Of a DNA stretch of 31,669 bases, positions 1-5,756 are shown piece after piece. The stretch lies in the NCBI GenBank assembly GCA_046732465.1, contig JBKPND010000021.1, forward strand, positions 1 through 31,669, written 5' to 3'. The notes beneath the pieces were generated by a model that did no database searches, was not told where the DNA came from, and saw only the letters and a list, made by a program, of their open reading frames with translations. The position numbers and the translations under genes were made by a program. Positions within the stretch are counted from its first letter, which is position 1. Each line of letters begins with the position of its first letter. This stretch comes from DASUPK01 sp046732465. GTDB taxonomy: Bacteria > Actinomycetota > Thermoleophilia > Solirubrobacterales > 70-9.

Positions 1-499
1 GCCGCTCGACCACCTTTTCAGCCTGGTCGTCGTCGGTCGCGTAGAGCAGCGCCGCCCGCTCCGGCGTCCGGTTGGCGCTGGTTGCCAGATCCTCGGCCCC
101 GAGCGAGCCGAACGCCTTCACGTAGTGGGCTCCGGAAGGCAACAACCCGGCGATCTCGGCGCCGGCCGACCGATCATCCGGGAGCGAGCGGCCCATGTTC
201 CCGCTCTCATCGATTGTGAGCGGGTTGCTCGGGTCGATCACCACCTTGCCGTCGAGCCGCTCCGCCTGTTGGCTAACGAGATCCTTTTCGACGTCGAGCC
301 AGACCGCGAGCACCACCGCGTCGGCGTCTGCGATCGCCTCGTCGATTGGCGAAGCTTTCGCCAGGCTCCCGAGCTCCTGGGCTAGCGCAGACGCTTCGTC
401 TTCGTCTTTGGACGCGAGCACGACCGGTTCGTCGCCGTTCACCAGGAGTCGCGCAACCGCCCCTCCGATGTTGCCTGTGCCAATCACTGCAGTGGCCAT
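1..499 (-). CDS. NADPH-dependent F420 reductase-like oxidoreductase (partial, C-terminus outside window)
   Basis: The gene runs off the left edge, so only about 166 N-terminal residues are visible. It opens with a Rossmann dinucleotide-binding loop (MATAVIGTGNIGGAVARLL, G-x-G-x-x-G at residues 7-12). This is followed by a strand ending in VVLAS, the segment DAVVLAVW, then VVIDPSNPL and an HYVKAFGS segment. That order is typical of the COG2085 family (F420-dependent NADP oxidoreductase and related NAD(P)-binding proteins). The family moves hydride between NADPH and coenzyme F420, or serves as a general NADP reductase; the substrate cannot be decided here. The ATG at 499 is preceded by GGAG with a 6-base spacer. 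An in-frame ATG at 511 lies upstream of that site and is less likely. The gene stands alone, with a 10-bp palindrome about 40 bp upstream of its start. Confidence 0.8.
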   Translation of the reverse strand, partial: MATAVIGTGNIGGAVARLLVNGDEPVVLASKDEDEASALAQELGSLAKASPIDEAIADADAVVLAVWLDVEKDLVSQQAERLDGKVVIDPSNPLTIDESGNMGRSLPDDRSAGAEIAGLLPSGAHYVKAFGSLGAEDLATSANRTPERAALLYATDDDQAEKVVER

Positions 500-540
500 C
501 GCTTTCTCCATTTCCTGTTTTGACCGCGAACCAAGCATTG

Positions 541-550
541 CTTACGTAAG
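541..550. promoter_or_regulatory. 10-bp perfect palindrome, possible operator
   Basis: CTTACGTAAG is a perfect palindrome 42 bp upstream of the start codon of the F420-reductase-like gene. Its TTACGTAA core resembles operators of dimeric regulators. No regulator gene lies next to it, so its function is a guess. Confidence 0.3.
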
Positions 551-621
551 TGTCTATCCAAGGGGCAACTCGCCGGGCTGTCTGATTAGCGAGAAGCGCC
601 GCTTTGGACGAGAAGCGGCTA

Positions 622-663
622 TTTGTCGCTTTCGTCCCGGACGTCCGGGACTAACGCGACAAA
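622..663. repeat. 42-bp nested palindrome
   Basis: The centre is an 18-bp perfect palindrome, GTCCCGGACGTCCGGGAC (634-651). It is flanked by unmatched 4-base spacers and then by a second matched pair of arms, TTTGTCGC (622-629) and GCGACAAA (656-663). It lies in the gap between two minus-strand genes, closer to the end of trxB. It could be a cruciform, a dimeric protein-binding site or a transcription stop. Confidence 0.6.
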
Positions 664-705
664 CGCGCCCCGATCCGCCGGGATGGCTCGGCCTAGGTCT
701 CCCAA

Positions 706-744
706 TTGGCGGGTTACTCACGCATAGCGTGAGGAAGCCGCCAA
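706..744 (-). terminator. Two-tier hairpin downstream of trxB
   Basis: The outer arms are TTGGCGG (706-712) and CCGCCAA (738-744). The inner arms are CTCACGC (717-723) and GCGTGAG (727-733) around a 3-base loop. The structure starts 4 bases after the trxB stop codon in the direction of transcription. It has no clear U-tract, so it may be a U-less terminator or an mRNA 3'-end stabiliser. Confidence 0.5.
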
Positions 745-748
745 GTGT

Positions 749-1768
749 TTAGGAAGCCTCGACAGCCTCGATGATCGCGCCGGTGTTCGTGCCCCAGTGC
801 TCCTCGGGGTCCGGCGGCATGTCGCGGAGGTACCACTCCGCGTCGAGGGCGCCCTTGGTGCCGCTGCCGGCCGCGGTCACGGCCTGGCGGTAGGTGCGGT
901 CGACGAGGTCGCCGACCGCGAAGACGCCGGCGAGCTTGGTCTTGGTCGACGGCTCATCTACTACGACGTAGCCCTCGGCATCGAGCTCGACCTGACCGTC
1001 GACGAGCTCGGAGCGCGGCCGGTGGCCGATGGCGACGAACGCCCCGCCCGCGTCGATGTCCTTCTCCTCGCCGGTCTCCGCGTTCTGCACGCGGACCTTG
1101 GCGATCTTGCCGTCGTCGCCGGGGATGAACTCGACCGGCACGTAGGGCGTGACGAACTCGATGTTCTCCTTGTTGCGCGCGCGCTCCTGCATGATCTTCG
1201 AGGCGCGGAACTCGTCGCGGCGGTGCACGATCTTGAGGTTCTTGGCGAACTTGGAGACGAAGATCGAGTCCTCCATCGCCGAGTCGCCGCCGCCGATCAC
1301 GACCACGTCCTCGCCCTTGAAGAAGGCGCCGTCGCATACGCCGCAGGTGGAGACGCCGCGGCCGCCGAGCTCGATCTCGCCGGGGATGCCGAGACGCTTC
1401 GGCTCGGCGCCCATCGAGAGGATCACGGCCTTGGCCGTGTAGGTCTCCTTGCCGACCTTGACGGTGTGGATGCCGCCGTCGCTGAGCTCCAGCTCGGTCG
1501 CGTCATCCGTGATGAAGCGGGTGCCGAAGCGCTCCGCCTGAGCGCGGAACTCGTTCATCATCTCCGGCCCCATCACACCGTCCTGGTAGCCCGGGTAGTT
1601 CTCGACGTCGGTGGTGTTCTGGAGCTGGCCACCCCACTGGAAGCCCTCGATGACGAGCGGCTCGAGCTCGGCCCGAGCGGCGTACAGCGCGGCCGTGTAG
1701 CCGGCGGGCCCGCCGCCCACGATGATCAGGTTCTCAACCTTCTCGTTGCCGTTCGCCTTGTCGGTCAT
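749..1768 (-). CDS. trxB: Thioredoxin reductase
   Basis: This is a 339-residue flavoprotein that uses NADPH to reduce thioredoxin in the cytoplasm. An FAD-binding GGGPAGYTAALYAARAE loop sits near residues 18-34. The redox-active pair is in CGVCDGAFF (C-x-x-C-D, around residue 142). The NADPH-binding GGGDSAMEDS motif follows. The C-terminal FAD motif GVFAVGDLVD is followed by RQAVTAAGSG. The length matches bacterial low-molecular-weight TrxB. The ATG is preceded by AAAGGA with a 6-base spacer. No thioredoxin gene is adjacent, and a two-tier hairpin follows the stop codon. A long antisense frame across this gene is a GC-bias shadow. Confidence 0.97.
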   Translation of the reverse strand: MTDKANGNEKVENLIIVGGGPAGYTAALYAARAELEPLVIEGFQWGGQLQNTTDVENYPGYQDGVMGPEMMNEFRAQAERFGTRFITDDATELELSDGGIHTVKVGKETYTAKAVILSMGAEPKRLGIPGEIELGGRGVSTCGVCDGAFFKGEDVVVIGGGDSAMEDSIFVSKFAKNLKIVHRRDEFRASKIMQERARNKENIEFVTPYVPVEFIPGDDGKIAKVRVQNAETGEEKDIDAGGAFVAIGHRPRSELVDGQVELDAEGYVVVDEPSTKTKLAGVFAVGDLVDRTYRQAVTAAGSGTKGALDAEWYLRDMPPDPEEHWGTNTGAIIEAVEAS

Positions 1769-1837
1769 CTCGATCCTTTCGGAGCCTACCCAGAGCCTCG
1801 GTGGGAGACCCGGGATTCGGTCCTTACTTCACTTTTT

Positions 1838-1843
1838 ATAGTA
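1838..1843 (-). promoter_or_regulatory. Candidate -10 box of trxB
   Basis: TACTAT lies about 70 bp upstream of the trxB start, inside an A/T-rich patch that stands out in this GC-rich sequence. No good -35 box was found. It would give a leader of about 60 bases that carries the Shine-Dalgarno sequence. Confidence 0.35.
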
Positions 1844-1861
1844 CCGCGCGGCCCTCGACCG

Positions 1862-3016
1862 TTACGAGCCGGCAGCCGCGGTCTCGGGCTCCCCCACTCC
1901 AAGCCGCTTGGGCCGCTCGCGTCCCTCCTCTTCCCAGCGACTGACCGTTTTGCGGAGCTGGAAGAAGGCGATGATCCCGGGCGGGATCGGCAACCAGAAG
2001 GCGATCACGCGGTAGGCCAGGACCGCGGCGAAGACCTCGGCGCTCGGCAGGCCGAAGAGGACGAACGCGCCGATCATCCCGGCGTCGACCGCCCCCACCC
2101 CGCCCGGAGCGAACGGGATCAGGTTGGCGACCATGCCCAGGAAGAAGCCCTGGATCACCACACCGAGCGGCACCGAGACGTCAAAGGCGTGGAAGCTCGC
2201 CCAGAGGATCGCGATGTTGGCGGCCCAGAAGCCGATCGCGCCGCCGAGGGCCATCGCGCCGGAGCTCGGGTGGCGGACGAACCGGATCGCCGTCCGGGTC
2301 CCCTCCGCCAGGGAGGCCGGGGCCGTCGCGAGCCGTTTGGCGATCCGGCCGAACCGTCCAGAGGTGTGGCGCTCGATTCTGCGCTCGACATCACCGGGCA
2401 CGAGCGTCATCAGCAGGCCGATCACGATCGCAGCGGCGGCCAGGGCCGCCGGGATGATGGTGCCGGAGAGCGGCGCCTCGCCGGAGAGCACGTGCGTCCT
2501 CAGCAGGACGCCGAAGATCACCAGCGCCGCCAGGTAGACCGAGTAGAGGACCACGAGGAAGGCGACCATCCGGCAGACAGACTGGCGCCGCTCCATTCCC
2601 GCCTTGCGCAGGGCCCAATAGGTGAGCAGGATCCCACCGGCTCCCCCGGCCGAGAAGAGCCGGGTCGCCGCCAGACCCGCCATCGTGATCTCGTAGCTCT
2701 CCCCCCATTCGAGGTGGATCACCTTCTCGCCGACGACGCCCCGGAAGAGGGCGACGTAGGCCGCGAACATGCCGACGCAGCAGACAACGCCGACCCCGAT
2801 CCAGACCGGGTCGCCCTCCCCGATCTTGTCGATCGCGTCCTGGAGGTCGAACAGCCGCGGAACCAGGACGTAGATCGCGACGAAGAGGAGGATGACCGCG
2901 ATCGCGGTCTGGATCAGCCGCTTCGGGTTCGCGAAAAAGCTCGGCTCAGCCTCCGCGACCATCTCGCGGGGTGTCTCATGCTGTTCTGAAGCGCTTGGCG
3001 GGCGCTCCTCCCTCAC
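1862..3016 (-). CDS. Lysylphosphatidylglycerol synthase-type transmembrane (flippase-like) protein
   Basis: This is a polytopic membrane protein of about 384 residues with seven to eight hydrophobic segments. It belongs to the UPF0104/MprF N-terminal family, named for the flippase half of lysyl-phosphatidylglycerol synthase. The family signature is visible near the C-terminus as PFAPGGVGAVDAGMIGAF. A preceding helix carries GGAIGFWAANIAILWASF, and the N-terminus has the hydrophobic segment AIAVILLFVAIYVLVPRLF. The aminoacyl-transferase half of MprF is absent, so a lipid-translocation or lipid-transport role is likely but the substrate is unknown. The open frame extends upstream into the PAP2 gene. 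I chose the GTG at 3016, 45 bases after the PAP2 stop; an ATG at 2963 is the alternative. It is probably co-transcribed with the PAP2 gene. Confidence 0.75.
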   Translation of the reverse strand: MREERPPSASEQHETPREMVAEAEPSFFANPKRLIQTAIAVILLFVAIYVLVPRLFDLQDAIDKIGEGDPVWIGVGVVCCVGMFAAYVALFRGVVGEKVIHLEWGESYEITMAGLAATRLFSAGGAGGILLTYWALRKAGMERRQSVCRMVAFLVVLYSVYLAALVIFGVLLRTHVLSGEAPLSGTIIPAALAAAAIVIGLLMTLVPGDVERRIERHTSGRFGRIAKRLATAPASLAEGTRTAIRFVRHPSSGAMALGGAIGFWAANIAILWASFHAFDVSVPLGVVIQGFFLGMVANLIPFAPGGVGAVDAGMIGAFVLFGLPSAEVFAAVLAYRVIAFWLPIPPGIIAFFQLRKTVSRWEEEGRERPKRLGVGEPETAAAGS

Positions 3017-3060
3017 CCCTGGGATGTTCGCAAACGGCGCTCCCGGACCAGGGTCGCGTC

Positions 3061-4017
3061 TTACGGCGTGGGATTTGCGATTCGCTCCAGCCGCTGCAGG
3101 CCGCAGCTGATCGCCTGCGCGACCGGTTCGACGTAGCGCTCGCCGCGCCGAACCGCGATCACGATCGCCAGCGCGACGAGCAGGTCGACCACGTAGTGCT
3201 CTCCGAGGTAGACCAGCGCGAAGCCCAGCGTGCCGGCATACGCCCACCCCAGCGCGCCCTCCACCGGCCCGGTCTCGGCGAGCAGCAGGGCGGCCATCAG
3301 GGAGGTGGCGAAGTGCAGTGAGGGCATCGCCGCCCAGGGGTTGCCGCCGAGTGCGTCGTAGAGCACCGGCCAGGCCCGCCCCCACTCCTCCTCCCCGACC
3401 TCCTGCATGATCCGCCGGACCTTGGAGTCGGTGTAGCCCTGCTCGGACGCCCACCACGGCGGCGCCGTGGGCGCTGCCATGTAGACGGCGCAGCCGATGT
3501 CGAAGACCGCCGACATCTGCCTGGCCGAGCGGGGGAAGTGCTCGGGATGGCGGGCGAGGATCCAGGTGAGGGCGCCATGGGGCTCCAGGAACCAGGCCCA
3601 GTGGATCCAGGAGAGGCCGCGGTCGAGGGCGTTCCGCCTGCCGAGTCCCGCGAGCGCCCGCTGGAGCCGTACGTTCGGCAGCTCACCACCGCCGATCAGC
3701 CTGTCGACGCGGATCGGATAGCCGATCCGCAACCGCCTCCGGGCGGCCTCCGGGTCGTCATAGGGAAGCTCGTGGCCCATGGTGAACATCCACATCTGGA
3801 GGGCGAACATGCCGGCGTCACGGAGCCGGGTACGTCTGCCGACCACCGCCAGCGCGGGCGGTCCAGCAGCCAGCGCGGTCGCCGTGACCCCGGCGGGGAT
3901 CTTCAGCCTCCTGCGCACCAGTGGAACGGCGACCGCCGCGGCGAGGCCGGCGACCGCCGCGCCCTTCACCACCGTGGCCCAGGGCGAGGTTCGGCTCTGT
4001 ACGCCGTTCCTGAACAA
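3061..4017 (-). CDS. PAP2-superfamily membrane phosphatase
   Basis: This 318-residue membrane protein carries the PAP2/inositolphosphotransferase signature. The PSLH motif is in NPWAAMPSLHFATSLMAALL (about residues 226-245). The third motif is in YLGEHYVVDLLVAL (GxH-x3-D). The histidines of these two motifs are the phosphatase nucleophile and acid-base pair in this family. Arrangement and size are closest to PAP2 proteins related to inositol-phosphorylceramide synthase/Aur1, which act on phospholipid or prenyl phosphates at the membrane. The TTG start is supported by a TAGACT box 9 bases upstream and has no Shine-Dalgarno sequence; the start remains the weakest part of the call. It is divergent from the EAL gene and upstream of the flippase-like gene, which suggests a lipid-modifying pair. 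Confidence 0.8.
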   Translation of the reverse strand: MFRNGVQSRTSPWATVVKGAAVAGLAAAVAVPLVRRRLKIPAGVTATALAAGPPALAVVGRRTRLRDAGMFALQMWMFTMGHELPYDDPEAARRRLRIGYPIRVDRLIGGGELPNVRLQRALAGLGRRNALDRGLSWIHWAWFLEPHGALTWILARHPEHFPRSARQMSAVFDIGCAVYMAAPTAPPWWASEQGYTDSKVRRIMQEVGEEEWGRAWPVLYDALGGNPWAAMPSLHFATSLMAALLLAETGPVEGALGWAYAGTLGFALVYLGEHYVVDLLVALAIVIAVRRGERYVEPVAQAISCGLQRLERIANPTP

Positions 4018-4026
4018 GGCGGCGCG

Positions 4027-4032
4027 AGTCTA
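4027..4032 (-). promoter_or_regulatory. -10 box (TAGACT) of the PAP2 gene, leaderless type
   Basis: TAGACT ends 9 bases before the TTG start. It is nearly identical to the box and spacer in front of the CoxB-like gene at 15549. Confidence 0.5.
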
Positions 4033-4064
4033 AGGGCCCGCACGGGCGGTGCCGATACTCACGT

Positions 4065-5756
4065 GTGAGCTCACCCGGTACCGCCACGGCGCCGCAGAAC
4101 GGCATGACGCCGACGATCGCCCTGCTCGAGGGCCTGCCCGACGCGATCCTCCTGCTCGAAACAGGGGGCGTGATCGCCTACGCGAACGCGGCCGCGGAGG
4201 AGCTGTACGGCCAACCGGCAGCGGAGCTGTCGGGGCGGATGTTGCCGACGCTGCTCGCGGAGCCGTTCGCCAAGGAGTACACGGAGGGTCTGGGCCGCGT
4301 CGGCGCGGGAGAGGCGGTCTCGCTCCTCGGGGAACGGCGCGAGGTGGTCGGCCACAAGCCGGACGGCTCCTCCCTGACGATCGAGCTCACGCTGAGCGAG
4401 GTCCGGGTGGGGCGGGTGCGGGCGGTGGCCGCGGTGGCTCGCGACATCAGCGAACGGAAGCTCGCCGAGGCTCAGATGCGGGTGATGGCCGACCAGGACG
4501 CGCTCACCGAGCTCGTCAACCGAATCGGGTTCGAGCGGGCGCTCACCGAGCACGTGGTTCATTCCGCTCGGTACGGCAACGCCGGCTCCGTGATCGCGGT
4601 TGGAATCGACAACTTCAAGTACGTCAACGAATCACTCGGGACGGAGGCCGGCGACGAACTGCTGGTCAGCCTCTCGGATCTCATCCACCGTCGAGTGCGA
4701 AAGACCGACATCCTCGCGCGGGTCGGCGGCGACATCTTCGGGGTGCTCGTCCACGGGACGAACATGGTCAACGCGCTCGACGTGGCGGACGACCTGCTGC
4801 GGACCATCCGGAGGCAGGCGTTCGTGCTTCGGGGCGAGGGAATGCGGGTCACCGCGAGCGCCGGGGTCACCTCGGTGGAGGAGCGCTCCGTGCTCGGCGC
4901 GGCGCTGCTCGCCGAGGCGGAGACGGCGATGCACGACGCCAAGGAGTCCGGTCGCGACCGCGTCATCGGACACGACCCCGCGGGGCGCACAGCGGTCGAG
5001 CAGAAGCGCGCCTGGTCCGAGCGAGTCCGCCAGGCCACCGAGCGCGGACTTTTCGTCCTCACGAGCCAGCCGATCGTCAACCTCGAGAGCGGCGAAGCGA
5101 CCCAGCACGAGGTACTGGTGCGGATGCGCGACGACGGCGGCGGCCTCGTCATGCCGGCCGCCTTCCTGGCCACGGCGGAGCGATTCGGATTGATCGGCGG
5201 CGTGGATCGCTGGGTGACCCAGCAGGCGGTGCGGCTGATCGAGGCCCACAACCGCCAGGGCCACAACCTGATCCTCGAGGTCAACCTCTCGGGGAAGACG
5301 ATGACCGACGCGCGCTTTCCGGACGAGGTCAAGCGCCAGCTCTCGAGCGCCGGGATCGACCCGGCGAGCCTGATCTTCGAGGTCACCGAGACGGCGGCCG
5401 TCGCCGACATGGAGCACGCCCGCAAGTTCGCCCAGAGCCTGGCCCGGGTCGGCTGCCGCTTCGCGCTGGACGACTTCGGCTCGGGGTACGCCTCCTTCTA
5501 CTACCTGAAGCACCTGCCGATCAGCTACCTGAAGATCGACGGTGAGTTCGTCCGCGAGCTACCCGACAGCCCCGCCGATCAGCTCATCGTCAAGGCATTG
5601 GTCGACGTCTGCGAGGGGCTCGGCATCAAGACCGTCGCCGAGTTCGTCACCGACCAGCGCACGATGGACATCGTCCGCGAGCTGGGCGTCGACTTCGCAC
5701 AGGGCTACCACCTCGGCAAGCCCGAGCCGGTCGCGGCCCTCCGCGCCGTCAGCTAG
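4065..5756 (+). CDS. PAS-GGDEF-EAL protein, probable c-di-GMP phosphodiesterase
   Basis: This 563-residue soluble protein has a PAS sensor domain (about 18-130, ending in the DISERK linker), a GGDEF domain (about 140-300) and an EAL domain (about 315-558). The GGDEF signature is degenerate: GGDIF at 221-225, with the second acid lost, so cyclase activity is unlikely. The EAL domain reads EVL instead of EAL but keeps the catalytic set: E349, N407 (NLS), E439 and E442 (FEVTET), D469-D470 (DDFGSG), K490, E526 and Q547 (QGY). It probably hydrolyses c-di-GMP in response to a PAS-sensed signal, with the GGDIF domain perhaps binding GTP as a regulator. The GTG start sits inside overlapping palindromes and has no Shine-Dalgarno sequence. 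The gene ends tail-to-tail with an 8-base overlap on the next gene. Confidence 0.9.
   Translation: MSSPGTATAPQNGMTPTIALLEGLPDAILLLETGGVIAYANAAAEELYGQPAAELSGRMLPTLLAEPFAKEYTEGLGRVGAGEAVSLLGERREVVGHKPDGSSLTIELTLSEVRVGRVRAVAAVARDISERKLAEAQMRVMADQDALTELVNRIGFERALTEHVVHSARYGNAGSVIAVGIDNFKYVNESLGTEAGDELLVSLSDLIHRRVRKTDILARVGGDIFGVLVHGTNMVNALDVADDLLRTIRRQAFVLRGEGMRVTASAGVTSVEERSVLGAALLAEAETAMHDAKESGRDRVIGHDPAGRTAVEQKRAWSERVRQATERGLFVLTSQPIVNLESGEATQHEVLVRMRDDGGGLVMPAAFLATAERFGLIGGVDRWVTQQAVRLIEAHNRQGHNLILEVNLSGKTMTDARFPDEVKRQLSSAGIDPASLIFEVTETAAVADMEHARKFAQSLARVGCRFALDDFGSGYASFYYLKHLPISYLKIDGEFVRELPDSPADQLIVKALVDVCEGLGIKTVAEFVTDQRTMDIVRELGVDFAQGYHLGKPEPVAALRAVS

Noticed and set aside
797..2989. Long plus-strand open frame (730 codons) antisense to trxB and the flippase-like gene
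   Set aside because: It is rich in Arg/Asp/His/Gly with no domain pattern and mirrors real minus-strand genes with clear motifs; it is a GC-bias shadow.
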